A stretch of DNA of 64,000 nt from Mycolicibacterium sp. S2-37 (GCF_017352375.1 NZ_JAFEVR010000008.1:62001-126000), one strand, 5' to 3'. Shown: positions 1 through 8,832, counted from the first letter of the stretch. The notes: generated by a model from the letters alone, not told the origin. A program made the numbers and translations.

Positions 1-1
1 C

Positions 2-484
2 TTCGAAGAGTACGGCGAGCTGACGCCCCAGCAGTTCCGGCGCTGTGGCGCCGGTCTTTTCGGCCAGCTCGGTCAGCGCATCGATGAACGCGCTCTTCTG
101 CGCGCGGACCACGCCCTGCACGCCGGGCATCGCGTCGGCGGCCTCCACCGCCGCGTTGTGGAACGGACAACCCCGCACGCGCCCACCGGAGTCACCGTCA
201 AAGATCGCGAGTATGCGCTCGCGGGCGGTGAGTTCCTCATCGCCCGCCGCGTCCCGCATGCTTTCCTGAACGGTCTTCAAGTAGGCCTCGACGATGTCGA
301 CCTTGCTCGGGAAATGTTGGTAGAGAGTACGTTTCGACACCGACGCCGCCGACGCGAGTCGTTCGACACCCGTGGCGTTGATGCCATCGCGATAGAACAA
401 CTCAGTGGCCGCGGCGAGGATCCTCTCTCGCGCGCCGCGACCACTCCCTCGACTGCGCGGCTCAGCTGCTTTTCCCACCGTCAT
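2..484 (-). CDS. TetR/AcrR family transcriptional regulator (3' end cut by window edge)
   Basis: A DNA-binding repressor, of which the first 161 codons are visible; the rest lies beyond the left edge. The ATG is at 484. Residues about 18-60 form the TetR helix-turn-helix (ERILAAATELF, then VERLASAASVSKRTLYQHF). The following helices contain a CPFHNAAVEAA motif common in one TetR subfamily. Immediately upstream lie two copies of the palindrome ACCGATCGGT, so the protein very probably represses its own promoter. The ligand cannot be told from sequence. The operon downstream of it, outside the window, and any divergent target are the candidates for regulated genes. Confidence 0.9.
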   Translation of the reverse strand, partial: MTVGKAAEPRSRGSGRGARERILAAATELFYRDGINATGVERLASAASVSKRTLYQHFPSKVDIVEAYLKTVQESMRDAAGDEELTARERILAIFDGDSGGRVRGCPFHNAAVEAADAMPGVQGVVRAQKSAFIDALTELAEKTGATAPELLGRQLAVLFE

Positions 485-491
485 ACCTGAA

Positions 492-509
492 GTATACCGA
501 TCGGTTTAC
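492..509. promoter_or_regulatory. TetR operator, copy 1
   Basis: The core ACCGATCGGT (496-505) is a perfect 10-bp palindrome, extended to GTAt...tTAC on the flanks. It begins 8 bp upstream of the TetR start codon at 484. A second copy lies at 550-567. Autorepression by the adjacent TetR protein is inferred. Confidence 0.7.
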
Positions 510-549
510 ATCTTGGCGACACTGCGCTACTGTCGCGTTCATCGGCTGA

Positions 550-567
550 GCACACCGATCGGTTTAC
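550..567. promoter_or_regulatory. TetR operator, copy 2
   Basis: The same perfect core ACCGATCGGT (554-563) followed by TTAC, 58 bp from copy 1. Two identical sites in a divergent intergenic region usually mean that the regulator controls genes on both sides, but no convincing gene starts on the plus strand until 838. Confidence 0.65.
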
Positions 568-837
568 CTGAATGGGGGCTTCGATGTCACACTCCGGCCT
601 GTCGTCCGCAGCCGGCGAAGCGTCGTCTGGGCAGCGGGCGTGCGGTAGAAACATCTTGATAGAACCAAGGATTCGCCTGACCGGTATCGACGAAACGTCG
701 GCGGTGCTTGCTCGACGTGGGCTTCTCCGGTCTGGTCCGGCACTTTTCTTCCACCGTCACCTCACAGACCGGTGGCGGATCGGTAGCGTGCAGGCTGACA
801 ACCGGAACATGATCACCGAGCATCCGAGGAGGGAGCC
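568..837. other. Non-coding or degenerate stretch between TetR operators and methyltransferase
   Basis: Together with the operators this leaves about 350 bases without a convincing gene. An open frame begins at 572, four bases after operator copy 2, and runs to 904, but its predicted product has no recognisable domain and it overlaps the start of the methyltransferase in another frame. It may be the relic of a former target gene of the TetR regulator or simply a long leader. A strong ribosome binding site, AGGAGGGAG, lies just before 838. Confidence 0.4.
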
Positions 838-1752
838 ATGGCGCGCACCGAAGGCGACAGCTGGGATGTGGCATCGAGCGTCGGCGCCACCGCCACGCTG
901 GTAGCGGCGGGTCGCGCGGTCGCGAGTCGAGATCCGCGTGGGTTGATCGACGACCCGTTCGCCGCGACGCTGGTACGGGCCGTCGGCATCGAGTTCTTCA
1001 CCAAGCTCGTCGACGGCGAATTCGACATGTCAGCGCTGACCTCGCCGTCCGGCGCGGCCATGCAGGCCCGCATCGACGAGATGGCGTTGCGAACCAGATT
1101 CTTCGACGAGTACTTCGTCACCGCCACCGAAGGTGGGATCCGGCAGGCGGTCATCCTCGCCTCCGGGCTCGATGCGCGCGCCTACCGGCTGCCGTGGCCG
1201 GCAGGCACCGTCGTCTACGAGATCGACCAACCGGCGGTGATCGATTTCAAGACCACCACCCTCGCCGGTATCGGTGCGCAGCCGACGGCGGAACGGCGGA
1301 CGGTGTCGGTCGACCTGCGCGAGGACTGGCCTGCCGCGTTGCGCGCCGCCGGGTTCGACAGCGCTGCTCCGACAGCGTGGTGCGCCGAAGGACTGCTGAT
1401 CTACCTGCCACCGGAGGCGCAGGATCTGCTGTTCGACAAGATCACCGCGCTGAGCGTCCCTGGCAGCGCCGTCGCCACCGAGTACGTTCCCGGACTCATG
1501 ACCTTCGACCCCGAGAAGGCGCGCGCATCCACCGCGCAGATGCGCGAACTGGGGCTGGATCTGGACATGCCATCGCTGGTTTACCGTGGCGAGCGCAACA
1601 ACGTCATGGAGTACCTGACAACGCTCGGCTGGCAGGTGACCGGCCTACCCCGACCGGATTTGTTCGCCCGCCACGGCGTACCGCTGCCCGAGGTGCCCGA
1701 TGAGGAGGATCCGCTCGGCGAGATCGTCTACGTCAGTGCAACGTTGGGGTGA
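838..1752 (+). CDS. Class I SAM-dependent methyltransferase (UPF0677 / TIGR00027 family)
   Basis: A 304-residue putative S-adenosylmethionine-dependent methyltransferase of the mycobacterial UPF0677 family, many copies of which occur per genome. The SAM-binding motif is [14 protein letters not shown] near residues 101-114, followed by the acidic VYEIDQP loop; the later [14 protein letters not shown] segment is a second family signature. The start at 838 is supported by AGGAGGGAG ending 3 bases before the ATG. The substrate is unknown. It converges with sppA, 9 bases apart. In M. tuberculosis, members of this family also sit just beyond sppA near the ribosomal cluster, so this is conserved neighbourhood. 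Confidence 0.9.
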   Translation: MARTEGDSWDVASSVGATATLVAAGRAVASRDPRGLIDDPFAATLVRAVGIEFFTKLVDGEFDMSALTSPSGAAMQARIDEMALRTRFFDEYFVTATEGGIRQAVILASGLDARAYRLPWPAGTVVYEIDQPAVIDFKTTTLAGIGAQPTAERRTVSVDLREDWPAALRAAGFDSAAPTAWCAEGLLIYLPPEAQDLLFDKITALSVPGSAVATEYVPGLMTFDPEKARASTAQMRELGLDLDMPSLVYRGERNNVMEYLTTLGWQVTGLPRPDLFARHGVPLPEVPDEEDPLGEIVYVSATLG

Positions 1753-1761
1753 CCCGGGCCG

Positions 1762-3552
1762 CTAGAAGCGGTACTCCCCCAACCACAGCGCGGTGGCGCC
1801 GTCGACCGATCGTCCCGCCTGGTCGAGCAGCCCGGCCACCGACCGGCCGACCAGCGCACCGACCGCGTCGGGCAGCGATGCGGCGACCGGCTGCGACGAC
1901 GCCTTGGGGCGCAACGCGTCCAGCAGTGACGAACCCGGGTAGGAGACGATGCGTACGTCGGCGTCGGCGTCGAGTCCCGCCGCGATCTTCGCGCGGGTGA
2001 CGGCGGTGCGCAGTCCGCCGAGTTCGTCGACCAGTCCCCGCTCCTTGGCGTCGGCGCCGGTCCACACCCGTCCGCGCGCCACCGCCTCGACCTCCTCGAC
2101 CGTCAGACCGCGGCCTGCCGCGACCCGTTGGACGAAGTCGGCGTAGAACAGGTCGGCCTCGGCCTCGACGTGCGCCTGCTGCTCCGGTGTGAACGGCGCG
2201 TTCGGCGACCAGGCGTCGGCGTTGGCGTTGGTGCGCACCGAATCCGAGCCCACGCCGAGGCGGCCCTTGAGCTCGCGGGCCACCAGCTTGCCCGTCACCA
2301 CACCGATCGATCCGGTGATCGTGCCGGGGTTGGCGACGATGGCGTCGGCGCCCATGGACACGTAGTAGCCGCCGGAGGCCGCCACCGAACCCATCGACGC
2401 AACCACCGGGGTGCCGCCGTCGCGGGTCCGCACCACCTCGCGCCAGATGGTCTCGGATCCGGTGACCGACCCGCCGGGGCTGTCGACCCGTAGCACGATC
2501 GCCGACACCGAATCGTCGGCCGCCGCCTCCCGCAACGCCGCCGCGATGGTGTCACCACCGGCGTTCGAATTGCCCAGCGGCGGGAAGCCGGGCCCGCCGC
2601 GACCGCTGACGATGGGGCCGTGCAGGGTGACGACCGCGATGGTCGGCTTGGACTTGCGCAGCGGGTTCGGATTCGGCGGGCGCGTCCCCGTCGCCCGTGC
2701 GTAGCGGGACAGGAACAGCCGCGGCGGGGCGTCGGGGCCGTCGGCACTCCCGGTCTCGGGTGAGACGCCTTTCGCGCCAACGAGTTCGCCGATCCGCGCG
2801 TAGGCCTCGTCGCGGAAGCCGACGCGGTCGACCAGACCGCCTTCGACGGCGGCGTCGCGGAGCAGCGGCGCCTCATCGGCCAATGCGTCGATCGCGGCGG
2901 AATCCAGCGTGCGGGATTCGGCGACTGCGCTCAGCACCTGCTGATGCAGGCTCTCGATCAGTCGGCTGTCGGCTTCGCGGTGCGGTTCGGTGTACTGGTC
3001 CTGCGTGAACAGGTTCGCCGCCGACTTGTACTCGCCGCGGGCGACGAACTGGGCTTCGATTCCCGCCTTGTCCAGGGCGTCGCGCAGAAACAGCGCGCTG
3101 GTGGCGAAGCCGACCAGACCGACGGTGCCCGACGGCTGCATCCACACCTCACGGAACGCCGAGGCCAGATAGTAGGACAGCGTGCCCGGATAGGTCTCAG
3201 CCCAGGCCAGTGAGGGTTTGGCTGCGCTGAACGCGGCCACGGCTTCGCGCAGCTCCTGCACCGGGCCCGCGGGTGCGGCGGTGATCTGGACGCGGGCGAT
3301 GAGGCCCGCGACGCGGTCGTCCTCGGCGGCGCGGTGGATCGCCGCGACCGCCTGGCGCAGGGTCAACGGCCGCCCGCCGCTGGAGATCATCGCCAGCGGG
3401 TCGAAACCGGCGGTCTCGGGCGGCGCGCTCATCAGATCGAGTTCGAGCACGCAGCCGTCGGGAACCCCCTTGTGGCGGGCGGTGTCGACGCGCCGGGCCA
3501 GGGCGCGCAGGTCGTCGGCGCCGGGGATGTCTGGCAAAAGAGCGAACATCAT
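1762..3552 (-). CDS. sppA: Signal peptide peptidase SppA (67K type)
   Basis: A 596-residue membrane-associated serine protease that degrades cleaved signal peptides. It has the tandem arrangement of the 67K form: an N-terminal S49 domain carrying the catalytic lysine (GEYKSAAN, near residue 180) and a C-terminal domain carrying the nucleophilic serine (MGSVAASGGYYV) after the VLRVDSPGG strand. The open frame continues upstream to 4152, but that part lies antisense to the F420-type oxidoreductase gene. The tandem ATGs at 3552 and 3549 give the normal family length. It is divergent from that oxidoreductase, with a 54-base shared promoter region, and convergent with the methyltransferase. Equivalent of Rv0724, which also lies near rplO. 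Confidence 0.93.
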   Translation of the reverse strand: MMFALLPDIPGADDLRALARRVDTARHKGVPDGCVLELDLMSAPPETAGFDPLAMISSGGRPLTLRQAVAAIHRAAEDDRVAGLIARVQITAAPAGPVQELREAVAAFSAAKPSLAWAETYPGTLSYYLASAFREVWMQPSGTVGLVGFATSALFLRDALDKAGIEAQFVARGEYKSAANLFTQDQYTEPHREADSRLIESLHQQVLSAVAESRTLDSAAIDALADEAPLLRDAAVEGGLVDRVGFRDEAYARIGELVGAKGVSPETGSADGPDAPPRLFLSRYARATGTRPPNPNPLRKSKPTIAVVTLHGPIVSGRGGPGFPPLGNSNAGGDTIAAALREAAADDSVSAIVLRVDSPGGSVTGSETIWREVVRTRDGGTPVVASMGSVAASGGYYVSMGADAIVANPGTITGSIGVVTGKLVARELKGRLGVGSDSVRTNANADAWSPNAPFTPEQQAHVEAEADLFYADFVQRVAAGRGLTVEEVEAVARGRVWTGADAKERGLVDELGGLRTAVTRAKIAAGLDADADVRIVSYPGSSLLDALRPKASSQPVAASLPDAVGALVGRSVAGLLDQAGRSVDGATALWLGEYRF

Positions 3553-3606
3553 TCGAGCGTACCGACGCACGGCGCAGGTCTCCGGCGCCGTCGTACGGTG
3601 GTCGGC

Positions 3607-4533
3607 GTGAGGTTCTCCATCTCCATCCCCCAGCTCGACTTCGACGGATTCGACGCCGACGGCGTGCGGGGTTATCTGAGCAGGGCCGAGGAGCTCGGGT
3701 TCGAGGGCGGCTGGGCGGTGGAGCAGCCGATCGGACCGACGCCGTTGATCGCGCCGCTCGAACTGCTGGCGTACGCGGCGGCGTGCACGACGTCGTTGCG
3801 GCTGGGCGTCGGCGTGATGGTGTCGTCGTTGCACGATCCGCTGCAACTCGCGGCGGCCGCCACCGCGGTGGACCGGCTCAGCCACGGTCGGCTGGACTTG
3901 GGTGTGGCCTCGGGCGGCGGGACTCGCAAGTTCGCGGCGTACGGGGTGGCGCGCGAGACGTACGTCGGCTACTTCATCGAGGGGCTGGAACTGATGAAGG
4001 CGGCGTGGGCCGACGAACCGCGCGTGACGTACCGTGGCCGCTTCCGGCAGTTGCACGATCTGCCGATCCAGCCCAAGCCCGTTCAGCGTCCGCACCCACC
4101 GATCTGGTTCGGCGCCAACGCTCCCGCCGCGTTGAAGCGTGCGGTTCGCCATGGTGACGCGTTCCTCGGCGCGGGGTCGTCGACCACGGAGCGTTTCGCC
4201 GAAGCGGTCGACCTACTGCGTCGCGAATTCGAGCAATCCGAAAGGGACAGCACGGACTTCAGAATCGGTAAGCGGGTCTACCTGATGGTCGACGACGATA
4301 CCGCGCGCGCCAGGCAGCGGGTGCTGTCCGGTCTGCATCGCATCTACGGCGGGATGGCCGGCATCGAGGCGGTTCCGGTGTTCGGCACCCCCGCCCAGGT
4401 GGCCGACGGCCTTCGCGCAGTCATCGACGCCGGAGCGGAGATGGTGCTGTGCAACCCCGTCGGCATGTCGGTCGCCGAGGACCGCGAGCAGATGGAAATC
4501 CTTTCGGCAGAGGTCATTCCGCAGTTGCGATGA
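3607..4533 (+). CDS. LLM-class (luciferase-like) F420-dependent oxidoreductase
   Basis: A 308-residue TIM-barrel flavin/F420 oxidoreductase of the luciferase-like monooxygenase superfamily. Visible family features are the N-terminal strand (FSISIPQLDFDG), the LRLGVGVMVSSLHDPLQLA strand and helix, the LSHGRLDLGVASGGG phosphate-binding region, and PIWFGANAPAAL further on. The start is the GTG at 3607; extending upstream would run into the divergent sppA promoter and gene. In mycobacteria most such proteins use the deazaflavin F420. The substrate is not predictable. The next gene begins 37 bases downstream but has its own SOS-type promoter. Confidence 0.88.
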   Translation: MRFSISIPQLDFDGFDADGVRGYLSRAEELGFEGGWAVEQPIGPTPLIAPLELLAYAAACTTSLRLGVGVMVSSLHDPLQLAAAATAVDRLSHGRLDLGVASGGGTRKFAAYGVARETYVGYFIEGLELMKAAWADEPRVTYRGRFRQLHDLPIQPKPVQRPHPPIWFGANAPAALKRAVRHGDAFLGAGSSTTERFAEAVDLLRREFEQSERDSTDFRIGKRVYLMVDDDTARARQRVLSGLHRIYGGMAGIEAVPVFGTPAQVADGLRAVIDAGAEMVLCNPVGMSVAEDREQMEILSAEVIPQLR

Positions 4534-4557
4534 CGTGAGGTTGTCGGACGCCTCCGG

Positions 4558-4563
4558 TATGCT
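4558..4563 (+). promoter_or_regulatory. Predicted -10 element of the HNH gene
   Basis: TATGCT fits the mycobacterial TANNNT -10 pattern. Seven bases separate it from the ATG at 4571, which places the expected transcription start on the A of the start codon: a leaderless transcript. No convincing -35 was found. Confidence 0.5.
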
Positions 4564-4578
4564 CGAAAGTATGTTCGA
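4563..4578. promoter_or_regulatory. LexA (SOS) box overlapping the start codon of the HNH gene
   Basis: TCGAAAGTATGTTCGA matches the mycobacterial SOS box TCGAAC-N4-GTTCGA with one mismatch (position 6). It covers the end of the -10 element and the ATG at 4571, so LexA binding would block transcription start directly. Confidence 0.75.
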
Positions 4579-6058
4579 TCCGGGACAGGCGAGTTTCGAC
4601 CAACTGCTCGCCCCCGCGCGCCCCGAGCCTGCGCAGGCCGGGGAATTGATCGCCGCGATCACCGCCGCCGCTCGCCGTGAAAATCAGGACGCCGCTGCGC
4701 GGTTGACCACCATTGGCGATCTCTACGCTCTGCGCATCTCCCAGCGCGACGAGGTCAGCGATCAATGGGCGGTCGACACCCAATGTGCCGTGGCCGCCGA
4801 GGTGGCCGCCGCCCTGTCCATCGGCCACGGGTCTGCCTCCATTCAGGTCAGTCTCGCGAGAGGACTGCGCGAGAGACGTCCCGCGGTGGCTGCGGTGTTC
4901 CGCATGGGTGATCTGACCCTGTCCGCCGTCGACACGCTGTTGCACCGCACCGAACTCATCACCGACCCCGACGTCCTGGCGCGCGTCGATGCAAAGCTGG
5001 CCGCAGCAGCGGCTCGACTGATGGCGATGAGCCCCGGCCGGCTCGGCAGCCATGTCGACTCGATCATCGTCCGGCAGGATCGGGACGCGGTGCGGCGACG
5101 CAAGAAGGCTGCTGACCAACGCGAGGTCTGGTTCAGGGATGGGCTCGACGGCATGAGCTTTTTCGGCGGCACGATGACCACCGCCGACGCCGTGATCGTC
5201 GAGCGACGCCTCGAGGCGATGGCCGACACCGTGTGTAGGGTCGACCCCCGCACGAAGAAACAACGCCGTGTCGACGCCATGGCTGCGGTGTCCAACGGCG
5301 CCGTCCGCCTGCAATGCCGTTGCGATCGACCCGACTGCCCCAAACGCGACGCGATCGCCGCCCCCGCCGTCATCCACGTGATCACCGGGCCTGCGCCCGC
5401 CGATTCCGCACCGCCAAAGGCGGCGTCGTTGGTGCGCAACGACGGTGCCCTCACCTCTGAACAGGTGGCGCAACTGGCTCGAGCCAGAACCCGCCCCCTT
5501 GTCCATCCCGGTGACACCGCGCCCGAACCCCGCTACACCCCGTCGCGCGGACTGGCCGACTTCGTGCGCTGCCGGGACATGTCCTGCCGTTTTCCCGGCT
5601 GCGACGTGCCGGCCTGGAACACCGACATCGACCACACCATCGCCTACAGCCGGGGCGGCCCCACCCAGGCATCCAACCTCAAGTGCCTGTGCCGAGTTCA
5701 TCACTTGCTCAAGACCTTCTGGGGCTGGACCGACCGTCAATGCTGCGACGGCACCGTCGTCTGGACCAGTCCGGCGGGCAGGACCCACGTCACCACCCCC
5801 GGCAGCGCCGCGCTGTTTCCCACGCTCTGCGCCCCGACCGCTCCGGTCTTCACCCGTCCCGTCGCCGACGCACAGTGCGGCGCACACACGGCGATGATGC
5901 CTCGCCGCCGACGCACCCGCGCCCAGGACAAGTCCGCCCGCGTCGCCGCCGAACGCGCGGCCAACCGCGAACACCGCCGGGCCCGGCTACGAACCACCCA
6001 TCCGTACTTCCAACCCGCCCCACCACCGGCGCCCGGCGACGATTCGCCGCCCTACTGA
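4571..6058 (+). CDS. DUF222 / HNH endonuclease domain protein (13E12 repeat family)
   Basis: A 495-residue member of the actinobacterial 13E12 family: an N-terminal DUF222 region (roughly residues 15-330, helical) and a C-terminal HNH nuclease motif in which a CRFPGCD knuckle is followed by DIDHTIAYSRGG and CRVHHLLK. The HNH part suggests metal-dependent DNA cleavage; the biological role of the family is poorly known. The start at 4571 is chosen because a LexA box and a -10 element sit directly over it. The frame is open up to 4535 and an ATG at 4559 is an alternative. Several 13E12 genes in M. tuberculosis are LexA-controlled, so DNA-damage induction is likely. The tail is arginine-rich and low in complexity. 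Confidence 0.88.
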   Translation: MFDPGQASFDQLLAPARPEPAQAGELIAAITAAARRENQDAAARLTTIGDLYALRISQRDEVSDQWAVDTQCAVAAEVAAALSIGHGSASIQVSLARGLRERRPAVAAVFRMGDLTLSAVDTLLHRTELITDPDVLARVDAKLAAAAARLMAMSPGRLGSHVDSIIVRQDRDAVRRRKKAADQREVWFRDGLDGMSFFGGTMTTADAVIVERRLEAMADTVCRVDPRTKKQRRVDAMAAVSNGAVRLQCRCDRPDCPKRDAIAAPAVIHVITGPAPADSAPPKAASLVRNDGALTSEQVAQLARARTRPLVHPGDTAPEPRYTPSRGLADFVRCRDMSCRFPGCDVPAWNTDIDHTIAYSRGGPTQASNLKCLCRVHHLLKTFWGWTDRQCCDGTVVWTSPAGRTHVTTPGSAALFPTLCAPTAPVFTRPVADAQCGAHTAMMPRRRRTRAQDKSARVAAERAANREHRRARLRTTHPYFQPAPPPAPGDDSPPY

Positions 6059-6090
6059 CGCCCGGAGCCGGTCCTCCCGACGAAAGCCGT

Positions 6091-7035
6091 TCAACCGGAG
6101 GGGGCTTCGTCATGCGCAGGCGCATGGGATCTGGCGAACGCACTCGGCGAACGCCCGGTGAGCCTGCTGAACGCGGTGATGAACGCGCCCGCGGACTGGT
6201 ACCCCACCCGCCGGGCGACTTCGGTCATCGACGGCTCCTCGGTCCGCAGGATGTCCTGCGCGAGTGCCATCCGCCACTGCATCAGATACTGTCCGGGCGG
6301 CATACCGATTGTCCGCGTGAACCTTTCGGCGAACACCGCTCGGGATACGCCGGCGCTGCGGGCCAGCCGCTGGACAGTCCAGCCCGCGGCGACATCGGCG
6401 TGCAGTTGCCGCAATGCGGGCGCGAGGATCGGATCGGAAAGTCCGGCGAGCAGTCCGCGTTCCGCTGCCGATACCGGCGCGGCGCGCAATCGGATCGCCT
6501 CGATCATCAGCACCTCCACCAGGCGCTCGAGCACCAGGTCGCGGCATGGCTCGCTGCCGTCGGCCTCCCCCGCGATCAGCTCGACGATCGCCTGCAGGCG
6601 GGTCACGCCAGGTTCGCCACGACGAATGAGCACAAACCGCGGCAGCAGACTGACGAGCAGTGGCGCGGTGTCACGATCGAATCTGAAGAAGCCGCCGAGC
6701 ATCCGCATCGTGACCGCGCCCGACGCGCAGCCATGATGGGTGTCCCGCGAATAGTCCAGCGGCACAGGCTCCGGCTCGACACCGCGGCCGCTCGCCAAGG
6801 TGAAACCGGGTGTGGTCGGTAGCAGCAGGAAGTCTCCCTGGCCCAGCTCGATGGCGTCCAGCCCCTCGGCGTCGAGCACGCACGATCCCTCGAGCATCAG
6901 GCAGAACGACGGTTCGGTGTACGGGGGCTTGCCTACGCTCCATTCCCCCGCGCCACTGATCATTTTCGGCTGCACCGCTTTCGGGCGGAGCAGTGCCATG
7001 AGCATGTCGACCGGTTCGAGGCCGTCCGCGGGCAC
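6091..7035 (-). CDS. AraC family transcriptional regulator
   Basis: A 314-residue regulator with an N-terminal cupin-type sensing domain (residues about 20-170, for example ELGQGDFLLLPTTPGF) and a C-terminal AraC double helix-turn-helix (about 205-305). The first recognition unit is [19 protein letters not shown] and the second MTEVARRVGYQSAGAFITAF, with the usual ALAQDILRTEEP linker. The GTG start at 7035 is uncertain; ATGs a few codons further in are alternatives. It lies 32 bases downstream of an SDR gene on the same strand and is probably cotranscribed, so it may control that dehydrogenase in response to its substrate. This layout is common for AraC-type activators of small catabolic units. 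Confidence 0.9.
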   Translation of the reverse strand: MPADGLEPVDMLMALLRPKAVQPKMISGAGEWSVGKPPYTEPSFCLMLEGSCVLDAEGLDAIELGQGDFLLLPTTPGFTLASGRGVEPEPVPLDYSRDTHHGCASGAVTMRMLGGFFRFDRDTAPLLVSLLPRFVLIRRGEPGVTRLQAIVELIAGEADGSEPCRDLVLERLVEVLMIEAIRLRAAPVSAAERGLLAGLSDPILAPALRQLHADVAAGWTVQRLARSAGVSRAVFAERFTRTIGMPPGQYLMQWRMALAQDILRTEEPSMTEVARRVGYQSAGAFITAFSRLTGRSPSAFARSHAPAHDEAPSG

Positions 7036-7067
7036 TCCCCCAAGTTATCGAAACCGCGCCGTCCGCG

Positions 7068-7823
7068 TCAGGCCATCACGCCGTGCGACTGCGCCAACGC
7101 CACCGCATCGGCACCCGCGGGAAACCTGAGCTGCTCTGAGCTGTCGTTCGCCGCAAGGAAGACCACGTCGGCCACGTCCTCCGCCGTCGTCACCGCACCG
7201 GGTTCACCGAATGCCGCAAGGATCGGATCCGCGAACGGCCGGTACACGTCGGGGATCACGCCCTCCATCCGGCCCCCGCCGTTGCTCGCGAAGTTCGTCG
7301 ACGGCCCGTAGCCTGGCTCGACGAGCTTGGCCCGCACGCCGAAGAAGCCCAACTCCAGGGCGAGCGACGCCGTGAATCCCTCGACGGCCATCTTGCTCGC
7401 GGTGTATGCCGCCGCGAGCGGCATCGCAGTCAGCGTCACACTGGAGGTCACATTGATAACGACGCCTGATCGACGGCTGCGCATCCCCGGCAGCACCGCC
7501 TGGGTCATGGCCATCACCCCGAAGGTGTTGGTTTCGAACAACTCTCGTGTCAGCGTCATCGGTGTCGCCTCGAACGCTCCGATCGCACCGATGCCGGCGT
7601 TGTTGACCAGCACATCGATCGGCCCGGCAGCCGCGACCGCGGACGCGATGCTCGCCGGATCCGTCACGTCGAGCGCCAGCACGCGCATCCGCTCTCCGGG
7701 CGCGAGGACGTCAGCGCGTGGCCGCCGCATCGTCGCCACGACGTTCCACCCCTCGCCGTGGAATCGGCGTGCGGTCGCCAGACCATAACCCGACGAGCAA
7801 CCCGTGATCAGTACAGTTCTCAT
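7068..7823 (-). CDS. Short-chain dehydrogenase/reductase (SDR)
   Basis: A 251-residue classical SDR, an NAD(P)H-dependent oxidoreductase. The Rossmann cofactor motif TGCSSGYG lies at residues 7-14, NNAG near residue 73, and the catalytic YTASK near residue 140. ATG at 7823. The first gene of a two-gene unit with the AraC regulator. Upstream, at 7859-7872, AGAC-N6-GTCT is a possible weak regulator site. Substrate unknown. It lacks the sequence features of the mycofactocin-coupled SDR at 41115-41969, so it is expected to exchange its cofactor normally. Confidence 0.9.
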   Translation of the reverse strand: MRTVLITGCSSGYGLATARRFHGEGWNVVATMRRPRADVLAPGERMRVLALDVTDPASIASAVAAAGPIDVLVNNAGIGAIGAFEATPMTLTRELFETNTFGVMAMTQAVLPGMRSRRSGVVINVTSSVTLTAMPLAAAYTASKMAVEGFTASLALELGFFGVRAKLVEPGYGPSTNFASNGGGRMEGVIPDVYRPFADPILAAFGEPGAVTTAEDVADVVFLAANDSSEQLRFPAGADAVALAQSHGVMA

Positions 7824-7924
7824 GCACTGAAACTAAGCGCGCGGCAGCGGGCGGCGAAAGACTGCACCGTCTGGAATTCATCCGCATTCGTCCGGGAGAG
7901 CCGCCGAACGCTGCGCCGGACTTT

Positions 7925-8266
7925 CTAGCGGCCGGTGAGGCGGTAATGCTGCGGGCAGTAGGTGGCCACCGACGCCTTCATGAAACCCACCGCCTGCTCA
8001 CGCGTGAGGTTGCTGTCCTCCAAAGACGCCACGATCCCCCGCACCAATGGTGCCGGGTTGGGATTGACCGCCATCTGTTGAGTCAGCGTGTCGCACACAG
8101 CCCGTCCCATCGCGGGAAGGTCCGTATCCGGCCCCGCCGTGATACCCATGGAGTTCACCACTTCCTGGAATCGCTCGTCGCTGGTCTGTGCGTGGGCGAT
8201 CGCCGCGTTACCGCACACGGCGGCGACGGCCACCGCTGCGGCGACGGTACGACAGGTCCAGAACAT
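7925..8266 (-). CDS. Secreted DUF732-domain protein
   Basis: A 113-residue small exported protein. Residues 1-27 form a Sec signal peptide ending in IAHAQ; the mature part (TSDERFQEVVNSMGI, later GFMKASVATYCP with two conserved cysteines overall) is typical of the mycobacterial DUF732 family, whose function is unknown. The ATG at 8266 is preferred over longer frames because GAGGAG lies 8 bases upstream. It sits just beyond the terminator of the rplO operon and is separately transcribed. Confidence 0.85.
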   Translation of the reverse strand: MFWTCRTVAAAVAVAAVCGNAAIAHAQTSDERFQEVVNSMGITAGPDTDLPAMGRAVCDTLTQQMAVNPNPAPLVRGIVASLEDSNLTREQAVGFMKASVATYCPQHYRLTGR

Positions 8267-8342
8267 GGGGTGCTCCTCGGTTCGGTGTTCAGAAGTGTAA
8301 TCGCGCATCGATGACGGCGGCGTTACGACCGTCAATGCAAGA

Positions 8343-8373
8343 AGACCCCGTCACGCCGAAGCGTGCGGGGTCT
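8343..8373 (-). terminator. Intrinsic terminator of the spc (rplN-rplO) operon
   Basis: On the minus strand, a 13-bp stem (AGACCCCGCACGC / GCGTG-A-CGGGGTCT, one bulged base) closes a UUCG tetraloop flanked by C and G, the very stable cUUCGg type. It begins 15 bases past the rplO stop; the T-tail is short (TCTT). Almost the same hairpin ends the S10 operon at 16225-16254. Confidence 0.85.
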
Positions 8374-8388
8374 CCTGCGAGCCGGACG

Positions 8389-8832
8389 TCAGGACAGCTC
8401 GGTCGCCGAACCGCCTGCAGCCGAGATCTTCTCGCGAGCGCTGCCGCTGAACTTGTGTGCGGTCACGTTGACGTTCACCGTCAGCTTGCCGTCGCCGAGC
8501 ACCTTCACCAGCGTGTTCTTGCGCACGGCCCCGGCCTCGACGAGCTCGGAGATACCGACCTCGCCGCCGTTCGGGAACAGCCTGTTGATGTCACCGACGT
8601 TGACGACCTCGTACTCGGTGCGGAACCGGTTACGGAAGCCCTTGAGCTTCGGGAGCCGCATGTGGATCGGCATCTGGCCGCCCTCGAACATCGGGTTGAC
8701 GTTCTTGCGGGCCTTCGTGCCCTTGGTGCCGCGACCCGAGGTCTTACCCTTCGAGCCCTCACCACGACCGACGCGCGTCCTGGCCTTCTTCTCGCCGGGT
8801 GCCGGCCTCAGGTCATGCAGTTTGATGGTCAC
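8389..8832 (-). CDS. rplO: 50S ribosomal protein L15
   Basis: A 147-residue large-subunit protein that binds 23S rRNA late in assembly. The N-terminal half is glycine- and basic-rich ([20 protein letters not shown]) as in all L15 proteins, followed by [19 protein letters not shown]. Last gene of the spc operon; its start overlaps the end of rpmD by 4 bases, consistent with translational coupling. Downstream come a terminator and then unrelated genes, whereas many bacteria have secY here; in mycobacteria secY is displaced, and the gene beyond is sppA, as here. Confidence 0.97.
   Translation of the reverse strand: MTIKLHDLRPAPGEKKARTRVGRGEGSKGKTSGRGTKGTKARKNVNPMFEGGQMPIHMRLPKLKGFRNRFRTEYEVVNVGDINRLFPNGGEVGISELVEAGAVRKNTLVKVLGDGKLTVNVNVTAHKFSGSAREKISAAGGSATELS

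Noticed and set aside
572..904. 110-codon plus-strand frame just after the second TetR operator
   Set aside because: No domain, no ribosome binding site, overlaps the well-supported methyltransferase start. Kept only as a possible gene remnant.
3553..4152. N-terminal extension of sppA
   Set aside because: The frame is open but lies antisense to the F420-type oxidoreductase and has no similarity to SppA; tandem ATGs at 3552/3549 fit the family length.
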